A stretch of DNA of 36,844 bases from Kangiellaceae bacterium. GTDB lineage: Bacteria > Pseudomonadota > Gammaproteobacteria > Enterobacterales > Kangiellaceae. Location of the stretch: positions 1 through 36,844 of the forward strand of contig JADGFG010000015.1 in assembly GCA_016743995.1 (NCBI GenBank), written 5' to 3'. Numbering within the stretch: position 1 is the first letter of the stretch; each line of letters opens with the position of its first letter. Below are positions 9,388-18,390 of the stretch, one piece after another. The position numbers and the translations under genes are program-made. Under the pieces are notes generated by a model, which did no database searches, had not been told where the DNA came from, and worked only from the letters and a program-made list of their open reading frames with translations.

Positions 9388-10471
9388 TTTCTAAACCTTG
9401 TATTATATTAGTATATTCATTTATTTCATCTAAAGTATACGCCCTGATATCTTGGCTTGAAATCCATGCTTTGTACCATTCAACTATTCTAGCCAGAGCT
9501 TCCGATGTATCCCAGACCGGACACCACCCCAAACGAGCTCTGGCTTTAGAACAATCAAGCTTTAGATAATTTGCTTCATGCGGGTGTTCAGCCTCACAAA
9601 TATCCCAAAGTGTATTGTTACCCCAAAGTTCAGTCAGTTTACGCGCTATCCATGCAACAGAAACGGCGTCTTCATCTGACGGACCAAAATTCCAAGCTTC
9701 AGAATAATCGGGCCCCAGACTGTATAATTTTTCTGCTAAAATCAAATACCCACCAAGCGGCTCTAATACGTGCTGCCAGGGACGAATAGCATTTGGATTT
9801 CTGATTTTTATTTCTCTGTTGTTCATCACCGCTTCTAAAATTTCTGGCACTAATCTATCAGCCGCCCAATCTCCACCGCCTATAACATTACCTGCACGAA
9901 CCGATGCTATTGCTACTCCATGCTCGTGATAGTTCTCAATATTAAAAAATGAACTACGAAAAGAAGAAGTAACTAACTCCGCGCATCCCTTGCTATTACT
10001 ATATGGGTCGTATCCTCCCATTGCTTCATTCTCTCTATACCCCCAGAGCCACTCCTTATTTTCATAACATTTATCGCTGGTAACGTTAATAACGGCTTTA
10101 ACCCCACCCGATAACCTTATCGCTTCAAGTAAATTAACAGTTCCCATGACATTAGTTGAATAAGTCTCTATAGGGTTAGAGTAGGAAAAGCGCACCAAAG
10201 ACTGCGCAGCCAGATGAAAAACTATTTCTGGCTTAAAACTATCAATACTATTCTTCAGCTTTGAAAAATCTCGGATATCACCAACTTCAGAATTCATTGT
10301 TTGTTCTAAACTGATCTCTTCAAATAAACAGGGAGACGTTGGTAAAGAAATAGAATACCCCTTAACCTCAGCTCCCATACTTTCTAGCCACAAACTTAAC
10401 CAGCAGCCCTTGAACCCTGTATGACCAGTAATAAAGACTTTTTTACCTTGCCAGAATGTTCGATTAATCAT
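9368..10471 (-). CDS. rfbG: CDP-glucose 4,6-dehydratase
   Basis: This extended SDR dehydratase converts CDP-glucose to CDP-4-dehydro-6-deoxyglucose with bound NAD. The cofactor loop is GHTGFKG (residues 16-22), the catalytic TSDK is at 131-134, and YSNSK gives Tyr157/Lys161. [15 protein letters not shown] and the [13 protein letters not shown] segment are typical of DdhB/RfbG. I start it at ATG 10471, which gives [19 protein letters not shown] (367 residues), the usual N-terminus of the family. This start lies two bases after the ddhA stop codon. A longer form from 10513 would overlap ddhA by 40 bases and adds nothing recognisable. It works directly after the cytidylyltransferase and before the E1 dehydrase. 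Confidence 0.94.
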   Translation of the reverse strand: MINRTFWQGKKVFITGHTGFKGCWLSLWLESMGAEVKGYSISLPTSPCLFEEISLEQTMNSEVGDIRDFSKLKNSIDSFKPEIVFHLAAQSLVRFSYSNPIETYSTNVMGTVNLLEAIRLSGGVKAVINVTSDKCYENKEWLWGYRENEAMGGYDPYSNSKGCAELVTSSFRSSFFNIENYHEHGVAIASVRAGNVIGGGDWAADRLVPEILEAVMNNREIKIRNPNAIRPWQHVLEPLGGYLILAEKLYSLGPDYSEAWNFGPSDEDAVSVAWIARKLTELWGNNTLWDICEAEHPHEANYLKLDCSKARARLGWCPVWDTSEALARIVEWYKAWISSQDIRAYTLDEINEYTNIIQGLENVSRTN

Positions 10472-10473
10472 AT

Positions 10474-11247
10474 TTAATCCCATACTTTCCAGGGGGCGGA
10501 ATTTGTGCGCCATAATTCTTCAAGATGAACTTTATCACGCAATGTATCCATTGGTTGCCAAAAATCAAAATGTTCGTAAGCCATTAATTGCTTGTCATCA
10601 GCCAGGCTTTTCAACGGCTGATGTTCCCATACAGTAGTGTCATCCGTAATATATTTCATGACTTTTGGCGATAAAACAAAAAAACCACCATTAATCATAG
10701 CACCATCTCCTTTTGGTTTTTCTTGAAAGCTATTAACCAACCCCTTATTCATGTTTAGAGCACCAAAACGGCCAGGGGCAAATGCAGCCGTTAAAGTTGC
10801 AAGCTTTCCGTGTTTATTATGAAATCTAATTGATTCAGATATATCAATATTACCTACACCATCACCATAGGTAAAACAGAATGCCTTTTCTCCTCTCAGG
10901 TACTCTTCAACTCTTTTTAATCGACCGCCTGTCATTGAACTTTCACCAGTATCAACTAAAGTTACTTTCCATGGTTCAGCACGATGATTGTGAACCTGCA
11001 TCTGATTATCTTGCATATCAAATGTCACATCTGACATATGCAAAAAATAATTCGCAAAGTACTCTTTTATTATGTAACCTTTATAACCACAGCAAATTAA
11101 AAAATCATTAATCCCATGTGCTGAATAGATCTTCATTATATGCCAGAGTATTGGTTTTCCGCCTATTTCAATCATTGGTTTTGGTTTCAGAGAGGTCTCT
11201 TCACTAAGGCGCGTTCCCAAACCACCAGCTAAAATGACTGCTTTCAT
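10474..11247 (-). CDS. rfbF: Glucose-1-phosphate cytidylyltransferase
   Basis: This 257-residue sugar-nucleotide transferase makes CDP-glucose from CTP and glucose 1-phosphate, the entry step to the CDP-dideoxyhexoses. The N-terminal [13 protein letters not shown] loop with [18 protein letters not shown] is the nucleotidyltransferase signature. The early [16 protein letters not shown] and the [10 protein letters not shown] end are specific to the RfbF/DdhA branch rather than to UDP- or dTDP-glucose pyrophosphorylases. GGGAG stands a few bases before the ATG. The gene starts 20 bases after ddhD and is followed almost immediately by ddhB. Confidence 0.95.
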   Translation of the reverse strand: MKAVILAGGLGTRLSEETSLKPKPMIEIGGKPILWHIMKIYSAHGINDFLICCGYKGYIIKEYFANYFLHMSDVTFDMQDNQMQVHNHRAEPWKVTLVDTGESSMTGGRLKRVEEYLRGEKAFCFTYGDGVGNIDISESIRFHNKHGKLATLTAAFAPGRFGALNMNKGLVNSFQEKPKGDGAMINGGFFVLSPKVMKYITDDTTVWEHQPLKSLADDKQLMAYEHFDFWQPMDTLRDKVHLEELWRTNSAPWKVWD

Positions 11248-11267
11248 ATATTACTCCCAGGATGTGT

Positions 11268-12236
11268 TCATCTTGCAGGTACAAACGCATCAGAAAAAAA
11301 TTGTTCTTCAGGTAACCCTTTTTTTGTAAAGGCTTGGTGTGCGGCATTAATCATCAATGAAGAACCACAAGCATAAACCTGAAAGTCTTTTAACGATTGA
11401 AAGTCCTCACAAACGGCTTGATGTACAAAGCCTGTTCGACCACTCCAATTCAGCTTATCACCAGAAACAACTGGTACATACGAAATATTCTGAAAAGAGT
11501 TGCTCCATTTTTCCAATACGTCAGTATACAAAGCTGAAAGAGAGCTTATCCCCCAATAAATAAATATTTCTCGCCCCTCATTATTAGAAATTAAAGTTTG
11601 GACTATTGATTTAACTGGGGCAATACCTGTTCCTCCGGCCAGGAAAATAAGTTTTTTTTGAGATTCTCTGAGAAAAAAAGTACCTTTTGGTCCTTCCACA
11701 CTCATCAATTGGTTATTCTTCAAGTTAGTAAATAAATTTTCTGACATTTTCCCTGAAGGTATATTTTTAACATGTAGCTCTATTCCAGCATAACCTGATT
11801 TTGCATTCGCAATGGAGTAACTACGCTTGACGTTTTTAAAAGTCAAATCAATATATTGACCTGGAACAAAATCAAAACAGGACTTGGGAGGAAAGCGTAG
11901 TTTGATTATAACGACATCCTCTACGGGATAACAAAAAGAATCAACTTTACAAGGAAGAGTCCTTACCTTAATCCCCGCTAATTTCGGATAATAACTGACT
12001 TTTAACGTAACATCTGACGCAGCTTTAGAGCTACACGTCAAAACTGTGCCAGAATTTATAGTAACGCCTTCTTCATTTACAACCAATCCATCAACAATTT
12101 CCGCACTGCAAATACCACAATCACCGGTCTTACAACTATGTTCTAGTGGAATGGATTGCATTAAAGCATCATCTAAAAGAATGTTTTCACTCTTAAATGT
12201 AACACCAGAAGGCAAAATATTTATCTTAAATTTCAT
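11268..12236 (-). CDS. ascD: CDP-6-deoxy-3,4-glucoseen reductase, E3 (ferredoxin-FAD reductase)
   Basis: This flavin and iron-sulfur reductase passes electrons from NADH to the E1 dehydrase and so completes C3 deoxygenation. The N-terminal plant-type ferredoxin domain has Cys35, Cys40, Cys43 and Cys68 (CKTGDCGIC ... LTC). The FAD domain has RSYSIANA, and the NAD domain has GGTGIAPVKS and a late YACGSS motif. The symbols ddhD, ascD and rfbI are all used for this enzyme. I prefer ATG 12236 (322 residues, MKFKINILPSG); a TTG at 12248 would add four residues. It is the first gene of the CDP-sugar block, so the order ddhD-ddhA-ddhB-ddhC-prt is that of the Yersinia pseudotuberculosis O-antigen locus. 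Confidence 0.92.
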   Translation of the reverse strand: MKFKINILPSGVTFKSENILLDDALMQSIPLEHSCKTGDCGICSAEIVDGLVVNEEGVTINSGTVLTCSSKAASDVTLKVSYYPKLAGIKVRTLPCKVDSFCYPVEDVVIIKLRFPPKSCFDFVPGQYIDLTFKNVKRSYSIANAKSGYAGIELHVKNIPSGKMSENLFTNLKNNQLMSVEGPKGTFFLRESQKKLIFLAGGTGIAPVKSIVQTLISNNEGREIFIYWGISSLSALYTDVLEKWSNSFQNISYVPVVSGDKLNWSGRTGFVHQAVCEDFQSLKDFQVYACGSSLMINAAHQAFTKKGLPEEQFFSDAFVPAR

Positions 12237-12282
12237 TTGATATTTCAATAGGTAATTTTTGTATAAATAAAGTCACTTCTTT

Positions 12283-13242
12283 TTACAATCCTTTATAGAA
12301 ACAATTAATATACCAAGAATACACCTGTTCTATTCCCGTAATCAGTTTCACTTCAGAACGCCAATTTAACATCTCGAGCCCGGTAGTATCCAACAACTTC
12401 CTGGGAGTTCCTGCAGGCATATTTTCATCAAATGTTAACGCCCCTTCATAGCCAACAACTTTTGAAATTAGTAGGGCTAATTCTTTAATCGTAATTTCCT
12501 CTCCACTACCAATATTGACATGTGAAGTAGTTTTTAATAATACTTTACTATAGCTGTCCATAGAACAGCTCATAACATGAATGACAGCTTTTGCTAAATC
12601 ATCAACATATAAAAACTCTCTAAAAACATTCCCGGCTCCCCAGATTTCTACTGATTCCAGACTGTTAACCTTAGCCTCATGAAACCTCCGAATCAAAGCA
12701 GGCACAACATGTGAATTTTTATCATCAAAATTATCATAAGGCCCATACAGGTTCGTCGGCATGACACAACGATAATCACGCCCATATTGCCTGTTATAAG
12801 ACTCACACATTTTAATGCCGGCGATCTTCGCTATCGCATAAGGCTCATTAGTCGGTTCCAATGGCCCATCCAATAAATACTCTTCCTTAATGGGTTGTTT
12901 TGCCAGTTTTGGATAAATACATGACGAGCCAAGAAACAACAACTTTTGAACGTCATTAACATGAGCGGCGTGAATGACATTCGACTGAATCATTAAGTTT
13001 TGATAAATAAATTCCGCAGGGAAAGTATTATTCGCATAAATCCCCCCTACTCTGGCAGCTGCCAGATAGACTTCATCTATACGCTCATCAGCAAAAAACT
13101 GGTTGACTGCCGACTGATCAATTAAATCTAATTCATTGTGAGTTCGAGTTATAATTTCGATTTGTTCATCTTGTACTAATTGTCGGTGAATCGCTCTACC
13201 GACCATTCCTTGATGGCCCGCGATAAAAATACGTTTAGTCAT
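12283..13242 (-). CDS. fcl: GDP-L-fucose synthase (epimerase-reductase)
   Basis: This 319-residue SDR enzyme epimerises C3 and C5 and reduces C4 of GDP-4-keto-6-deoxymannose to give GDP-L-fucose, using NADPH. The cofactor loop is GHQGMVG (residues 9-15), the SSCIYPK motif is at about 106-112, and the catalytic Tyr135/Lys139 lie in NEPYAIAK. GGIYANNTFPAEFIYQNL and NLYGPYDNFD are the family hallmarks. It starts five bases after gmd, which makes its substrate. The pair shows that L-fucose, or a derivative, is a likely component of the polysaccharide encoded here. Confidence 0.95.
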   Translation of the reverse strand: MTKRIFIAGHQGMVGRAIHRQLVQDEQIEIITRTHNELDLIDQSAVNQFFADERIDEVYLAAARVGGIYANNTFPAEFIYQNLMIQSNVIHAAHVNDVQKLLFLGSSCIYPKLAKQPIKEEYLLDGPLEPTNEPYAIAKIAGIKMCESYNRQYGRDYRCVMPTNLYGPYDNFDDKNSHVVPALIRRFHEAKVNSLESVEIWGAGNVFREFLYVDDLAKAVIHVMSCSMDSYSKVLLKTTSHVNIGSGEEITIKELALLISKVVGYEGALTFDENMPAGTPRKLLDTTGLEMLNWRSEVKLITGIEQVYSWYINCFYKGL

Positions 13243-13247
13243 AGAGT

Positions 13248-14369
13248 TTAATCGCTCGTAGGAGTGGCTTTTTCATAGCCATGTTGCTTTAACAATAAAT
13301 TCCGTTTTGCTTCTGCCAGATCATGGCTCACCATTTCGTCAACCATTTCTTCAAAAGTAATTCGCGGCTCCCAGTTTAGTTTTTCTCTTGCTCTGGACGC
13401 ATCTCCCAGCAAACTTTCAACCTCTGCTGGTCGATAATAACCCGGATCGACCTTAACAATCGTTTCACCCACTTTAAAACCCGGGGTGTCGGCTCGATTA
13501 ACACTTACAACTTTTGCTGATTCAGCTTCTCCATTGCCAACAAACGCCAGTTCGACACCTAACTGTTTAGCCGCCTTTTTAACAAAATCTCTAACGGAAT
13601 ATTGCCTGCCGGTGGCAATCACATAGTCTTCTGGTTTTTCCTGCTGCAGCATTAACCATTGCATTTCTACGTAGTCTTTTGCATGTCCCCAATCTCTTTT
13701 AGCATTCAGATTTCCAAGGTATAGTGTTGACTCGATACCTTGAGAAATATTACTGAGAGAGCGTGTAATTTTACGTGTTACGAAAGTTTCGCCTCTTCTC
13801 GCTGATTCATGATTAAACAGAATACCGTTACATGCATAGATACCATAGGACTCTCTGTAGTTAACCGTAATCCAGTAAGCATATAGTTTTGCAACACCGT
13901 AAGGGGAACGCGGATAAAAAGGCGTCTTTTCCGTCTGCGGCGTTTGCTGTACTTCTCCATACAGTTCAGAAGTGGAAGCTTGATAAAGCCGACACTTTAA
14001 TTCCATACCAAGAAAACGAATCGCTTCCAGAATTCTCAACGGACCTAATGCATCAACTTCGGCAGTATACTCTGGACTCTCAAAAGACACAGCGACATGA
14101 GACTGTGCTCCCAGGTTATAAATTTCATCAGGCTTTATCTGATTAATGATTTTCGTCAAATTCAATGAGTCAGTCAGGTCACCATAATGTAGAAAAAATC
14201 GAGGTTCTGATTCATGCTGATCCTGATAAAGATGATCGATTCGCTGCGTATTAAATGAAGACGCACGACGTTTTATACCGTGTACGATATAACCTTTAGT
14301 CAACAGAAACTCTGCCAGATAGGAACCATCTTGTCCTGTAATTCCAGTAATTAATGCTACCTTTGTCAC
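13248..14369 (-). CDS. gmd: GDP-mannose 4,6-dehydratase
   Basis: This 373-residue SDR dehydratase converts GDP-mannose to GDP-4-keto-6-deoxymannose. The N-terminal [17 protein letters not shown] cofactor loop, the [16 protein letters not shown] catalytic region and the [12 protein letters not shown]yr/Lys pair are all present. [17 protein letters not shown] is a strong Gmd signature. The start is GTG, overlapping the WecB-like gene by four bases (GTGA). The GDP-mannose supply genes manB and manC are not in this window. The product feeds Fcl, the next gene. Confidence 0.96.
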   Translation of the reverse strand: MTKVALITGITGQDGSYLAEFLLTKGYIVHGIKRRASSFNTQRIDHLYQDQHESEPRFFLHYGDLTDSLNLTKIINQIKPDEIYNLGAQSHVAVSFESPEYTAEVDALGPLRILEAIRFLGMELKCRLYQASTSELYGEVQQTPQTEKTPFYPRSPYGVAKLYAYWITVNYRESYGIYACNGILFNHESARRGETFVTRKITRSLSNISQGIESTLYLGNLNAKRDWGHAKDYVEMQWLMLQQEKPEDYVIATGRQYSVRDFVKKAAKQLGVELAFVGNGEAESAKVVSVNRADTPGFKVGETIVKVDPGYYRPAEVESLLGDASRAREKLNWEPRITFEEMVDEMVSHDLAEAKRNLLLKQHGYEKATPTSD

Positions 14370-15505
14370 TTTCTATTACCTATACCAGGTTTAAGTTCAG
14401 GTTCAACGACCATTTGCTCAGCTAAAAAATCTACAATCATTTCACTCGGACTATTAACGTCTTTCAATTCTTCGTGCAAAATCGGTTTTCGTTTAGTCTG
14501 TGAAAATTTACGAACAAACTTTGCAACTATATTTTCATCATAATTTGACAAAAATGTATTTTCTTCCATTCCCTCATTTCGCTCTGTTGCTTTCCGCATC
14601 AATAAACAGGGTAGCTTTAAATAAGAACACTCCTCCTGGTTACTTCCGCCATCTGAAATAAGGAAGTTAGCATTATTTAACAAATGACAAAAATCAATAT
14701 AGTTCATTCGTTCCATTAATGTAATTTTTCGAATATTCTGAAGTTTTTTTAACCAACCCGTAGCTTCCATTTTTTTTCTAGTCGCAGGATGCAAAACAAA
14801 CAATACTGTTATTGTCTCTGAGACCCGAATTATCTGATTTAATATCAATGCCAACCTTCGCTGATTGCTGATATTTTCTACTCTGTGAATAGACGCAATA
14901 CAATAATTATTAAAATTTGAATCAATTTCAGGCGTTGTATCAAGCGCCAGAATTGTACTATCTATCAGCGTATTATTTTGAGTATTTAATATATCAGATT
15001 TTTTTTTAGTGAACCTGAGCGCATTTTCACACGCCCACTCACTGGAACAAGCAAAATAATTTGTCAGGTAACTGGTCAAAATTCGCAGTATTTCCTCAGG
15101 AAAAGGATTTAACCAGTTATATGAACGTAGCCCTGCTTCAATATGAAGCACTTTTGCACCTTTTATCCTCGCAATCAATGCACCTACGAACGCAGAGAGA
15201 GTATCACCATGCACTAATATTATAGTATCACGACCCACCACCAACTTATCCGATCTTATTCCATTGCTCAATGCAGCGAATAACCATTTAAATAGTTTAA
15301 ACTTGGTATCCGCTTCCATATCTGGCACCCAGATTATATCGGGTTGTCGAATGTCGAAGCACTGAATTAGCTCATCAATGGTCTCCCTGTGCTGGCCTGT
15401 CCAGATAAAGTTAAATGGCGTATTTCTAGAAAGCATCAACTTCATTATTGGAGCCATTTTAACCAATTGTGCTTTGGTTCCAATTATAATACTTATATTT
15501 TTCAT
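14366..15505 (-). CDS. UDP-N-acetylglucosamine 2-epimerase-like protein (WecB family)
   Basis: This 379-residue GT-B-like epimerase resembles WecB. It keeps the HGDT aspartate (Asp101), the HIEAGLRS glutamate (Glu123), the PFPEEILR glutamates (137-138), a SIHRVEN histidine and the [18 protein letters not shown] phosphate-binding segments. These residues match the catalytic set of the family, so an active UDP-GlcNAc 2-epimerase giving UDP-ManNAc is plausible. The sequence departs from housekeeping WecB in several places ([24 protein letters not shown]). It could act on another UDP-HexNAc. No UDP-ManNAc dehydrogenase is nearby. Its ATG overlaps the upstream glycosyltransferase stop as TAATG. 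Confidence 0.82.
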   Translation of the reverse strand: MKNISIIIGTKAQLVKMAPIMKLMLSRNTPFNFIWTGQHRETIDELIQCFDIRQPDIIWVPDMEADTKFKLFKWLFAALSNGIRSDKLVVGRDTIILVHGDTLSAFVGALIARIKGAKVLHIEAGLRSYNWLNPFPEEILRILTSYLTNYFACSSEWACENALRFTKKKSDILNTQNNTLIDSTILALDTTPEIDSNFNNYCIASIHRVENISNQRRLALILNQIIRVSETITVLFVLHPATRKKMEATGWLKKLQNIRKITLMERMNYIDFCHLLNNANFLISDGGSNQEECSYLKLPCLLMRKATERNEGMEENTFLSNYDENIVAKFVRKFSQTKRKPILHEELKDVNSPSEMIVDFLAEQMVVEPELKPGIGNRK

Positions 15506-16365
15506 TATTTCTTCTGGTACAACAAAGTAGTAATTTGCTCAGACACCAGCCCAATCAAAAAAATAATCATCGACGAAGTAAACAGAATAACACTCATATT
15601 AGTCAGCTGCCCGCTGGTGAAAAAAGTATATAGATAATAGGACAACGCAGTGAAAAACATAGCAAAACTGATGGGCGTAAACACTTTGAGTGGTGAATAC
15701 AGAGTCCCAATCTTAAAAATAATCACCAGAAACCTTAATCCGTCTTTCATTGGAGAGATGTGACTGGTACCAATACGCTCCGAGGCAATATCCTCTTCCA
15801 GGTACTCAATCTGATAGCCTGAACGTAAAAATGCCATGGTACTGGTGGTTGGGTAAGAAAATCCATTGGGTAACAAATAAAGAAACTCAGAAAACCGACT
15901 TTTATTGACCGCTCTTAACCCGGACGTAAGGTCTTTTATGGGATAACCGGCTATTAAAGAAGCAAACCAGTTGTAAAAAGCATTGGCTATCAATCGGAAT
16001 TTACTTGCCTGGGATTTTCTGTTGCGCGCACCAACCACCATATCAAAACCCTGCCCCAGTTTTTCCACCAGACGGCTGATAGATTCTGGTTTGTGCTGCC
16101 CATCTGCGTCCATGAAACAGATATTATTACCTTTGGCATTTCTGGTGCCAGTTTTAATGGCTGCGCCATTGCCTCTGGAGTATTGATGAGAAACCACTCT
16201 GGCCCCCGCTGCTGTACAGACTTCTTCTGTGTTATCGGTAGATCCATCGTTAACTACAACAATTTCCAACAGCTCTGGATACATCGCCTGTATGGCTGGA
16301 ATCAGCTTTTTTAAACTCTCGGCTTCATTTTTAGCCGGTATAACCACACTTGTCTGATTTAACAT
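15505..16365 (-). CDS. DPM1-like glycosyltransferase family 2 with C-terminal membrane helices
   Basis: This is the first gene of the minus-strand polysaccharide operon, 286 residues. The GT-A domain carries SVVIPAKNEAESL (6-18), VVNDGSTDNT (38-47), the metal-binding DADGQH (86-91) and GLRAVNKSRF. Two hydrophobic helices follow at roughly 213-236 and 252-275. This architecture is typical of enzymes that load a sugar onto undecaprenyl phosphate (DPM1/GtrB type) or build on a polyprenol-linked acceptor. The sugar is not determined. It may serve side-branch glycosylation or lipid-linked sugar supply to a membrane transferase. The start is ATG with only a weak purine-rich site upstream (AAGAAAAG). 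Confidence 0.88.
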   Translation of the reverse strand: MLNQTSVVIPAKNEAESLKKLIPAIQAMYPELLEIVVVNDGSTDNTEEVCTAAGARVVSHQYSRGNGAAIKTGTRNAKGNNICFMDADGQHKPESISRLVEKLGQGFDMVVGARNRKSQASKFRLIANAFYNWFASLIAGYPIKDLTSGLRAVNKSRFSEFLYLLPNGFSYPTTSTMAFLRSGYQIEYLEEDIASERIGTSHISPMKDGLRFLVIIFKIGTLYSPLKVFTPISFAMFFTALSYYLYTFFTSGQLTNMSVILFTSSMIIFLIGLVSEQITTLLYQKK

Positions 16366-16662
16366 CTTTTCTTTTACCCAATTCTCTTATTTTGCCTGAA
16401 GCATTTTTTACCTGAACCAGAGTTTCAATTTCTGGTGGTGGTAGCCCGAGTTAAAAAATTATTCGATAGATTATCAATGCATAAAACTCATGTAATTGTT
16501 TAATTCTATCTCATATCTATTTGTTTTTTATTAAAAAACGTGAATTATTTTCAACTAGCATTTATACTCAGGTGATAATAATTGCGATAAACTCCTGAAT
16601 CTTTAATTTATTAACCAGTTAAATTAAAACATTAACAAATAAATGTAGAATTTGCGCTATCT
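16366..16662. promoter_or_regulatory. Divergent intergenic region between polysaccharide operon and pilB
   Basis: These 297 AT-rich bases separate the leftward polysaccharide operon from rightward pilB, so both promoters should lie here. On the minus strand a weak sigma70-like pair TTGAAA-N17-ATAAAA occurs near 16530-16556. On the plus strand TTGCGA near 16583 is followed at 17 bases by AATTTA, also weak. No sigma54 GG-N10-GC element and no convincing JUMPstart sequence were found. A GGTGGTAGC string near 16437 resembles an ops core but points towards pilB. Promoter positions are tentative. Confidence 0.35.
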
Positions 16663-18375
16663 ATGACATCACCTCAATCTAACATTGTTTTAAGTGGGCT
16701 TGCTCGACGACTCATTCAAGATGGCCACCTTGACGAAAGCATGGCTTTAGACGCTATTTCCAGCGCGCAGAAAGCCAATGAAAATCTTGTTTCTTATCTG
16801 GTTGCTAATGGTATTGTCGACTCTCGAAGCATTGCCAACGGGGCTTCTGCCGAATTTGGGGTCCCGTTTTTTGACGTAGACGCGATGGATCTTGAGCTGG
16901 TACCGCTTGATACCATCAGTACCAAACTGATTAGTAAACATAATGCTATCCCGCTGTTTAAGCGTGGCAAGCGACTTTATGTGGCTGTTTCTGACCCAAC
17001 AAACCTGACGGCACTGGACGAGTTTAAATTTCACTCTGGCCTGACCACTGAAGCGGTTTTAATTGAAGAATCAAAACTCAAAAAATCCATTGAAAAAATC
17101 ATTGAAGATAAAGAAAGTGATGATCTGGGTGATTTTGATGATTCAGATTTTGATAGCCTGGATCTTGAGTCGGTAGACGATGAGAAAGAAGATGAATCTG
17201 ATATCGCAGGTGACGATGCGCCAATCGTTCGTTTTGTCAACAAAATACTACTGGACGCGATTAAAAAAGGCGCTTCGGATTTGCATTTTGAACCCTATGA
17301 AAAACGTTATCGGGTACGATTCAGAATTGATGGCATTCTGGGTGAAGTGGCTGGTCCTCCCATAAACCTGTCAACTCGTATTGCGGCGCGTCTTAAGGTT
17401 ATGTCCAGGCTGGATATTTCTGAAAAAAGACTCCCCCAGGATGGCCGGATAAAGTTAAAGCTCTCTAAAAACAAATCGATTGATTTTCGTGTCAGTACAC
17501 TACCCACGTTATTTGGTGAAAAAATCGTAATGCGTATTCTTGACTCCTCCTCCGCTCAACTGGGGATTGATGTTCTGGGGTATGAGCCTGAGCAGAAAGA
17601 GGCTTTTATGGAAGCAATTCATAAACCTCAGGGGATGGTTCTGGTTACCGGCCCGACCGGTAGTGGTAAAACGGTGTCTCTGTATACTGCAGTAAATATC
17701 ATTAACACCCCCGAGCGAAATATTTCTACCGCCGAAGACCCGGTAGAAATCAATCTGGAAGGTGTTAACCAGGTGAATGTTAACCCTAAACAGGGCCTGA
17801 CCTTTTCATCTGCTCTACGCTCATTTTTAAGACAGGATCCTGATATTGTACTGGTTGGTGAGATTCGTGATCTGGAAACTGCAGAAATTGCGATTAAAGC
17901 AGCACAAACCGGGCATCTGGTATTATCTACTCTGCATACCAACAGTGCACCGGAAACACTGACCCGAATGATCAATATGGGGGTTGCAGCCTTCAACCTT
18001 GCTACCAGTGTCAACCTGGTAATTGCCCAGCGACTGGCCAGACGCTTATGTGATAAATGCAAAAAAGTCATTAAGCTGCCAGAAGAAGCTATGCTAGAGG
18101 CAGGCTTTAAAAAGAAAGAAATTGGCACATTTGAAATATTTGAACCAGTTGGTTGCGATTCCTGCACAAAAGGCTATAAAGGGAGGGTGGGCGTGTACCA
18201 GGTGATGAAGTTTTCTGAGGAAATGGGCCGTATTATTATGGAAGGCGGAAACGCAATCGATATTGCCGATCAAGCTGCCAAAGAAGGCGTTAATGACCTG
18301 CACCGCTCAGCATTATTAAAAGTTATGCAGGGAGTGACTTCTCTTGAGGAAGTTAACCGCGTAACGCAGCATTAA
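16663..18375 (+). CDS. pilB: Type IV pilus assembly ATPase PilB
   Basis: This 570-residue GspE/PilB hexameric ATPase powers pilus extension from the cytoplasmic face. The N-terminal MshEN-type domain covers about residues 1-150. An acidic linker (DDLGDFDDSDFDSLD and following) covers about 150-180, and the ATPase core follows. Walker A GPTGSGKT is at 330-337. Asp box, Walker B (LVGEIRDLETAEIA) and His box (STLHTNSAPETL) follow. A tetracysteine zinc site is formed by CDKC and CDSC. Length and motifs are normal for PilB. pilC follows after 15 bases. No good Shine-Dalgarno sequence precedes this ATG. No pilin gene lies beside it. Confidence 0.96.
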   Translation: MTSPQSNIVLSGLARRLIQDGHLDESMALDAISSAQKANENLVSYLVANGIVDSRSIANGASAEFGVPFFDVDAMDLELVPLDTISTKLISKHNAIPLFKRGKRLYVAVSDPTNLTALDEFKFHSGLTTEAVLIEESKLKKSIEKIIEDKESDDLGDFDDSDFDSLDLESVDDEKEDESDIAGDDAPIVRFVNKILLDAIKKGASDLHFEPYEKRYRVRFRIDGILGEVAGPPINLSTRIAARLKVMSRLDISEKRLPQDGRIKLKLSKNKSIDFRVSTLPTLFGEKIVMRILDSSSAQLGIDVLGYEPEQKEAFMEAIHKPQGMVLVTGPTGSGKTVSLYTAVNIINTPERNISTAEDPVEINLEGVNQVNVNPKQGLTFSSALRSFLRQDPDIVLVGEIRDLETAEIAIKAAQTGHLVLSTLHTNSAPETLTRMINMGVAAFNLATSVNLVIAQRLARRLCDKCKKVIKLPEEAMLEAGFKKKEIGTFEIFEPVGCDSCTKGYKGRVGVYQVMKFSEEMGRIIMEGGNAIDIADQAAKEGVNDLHRSALLKVMQGVTSLEEVNRVTQH

Positions 18376-18390
18376 ATTCAGGATTAAACT

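Noticed and set aside
10472..10513. N-terminal extension of CDP-glucose dehydratase
   Set aside because: The 14 extra residues lie inside the cytidylyltransferase gene and resemble no DdhB N-terminus.
16430..16455. ops/JUMPstart element for RfaH control of the polysaccharide operon
   Set aside because: GGTGGTAGC is one base off the ops core but on the strand leading to pilB, not to the polysaccharide genes. The minus strand has only a short CTCTGGT match to JUMPstart.
17628..18167. 179-codon open frame antisense to pilB
   Set aside because: It lies wholly inside pilB on the opposite strand, is rich in Ser, Arg and Pro as expected from a shadow frame, and has no ribosome binding site or recognisable domain.
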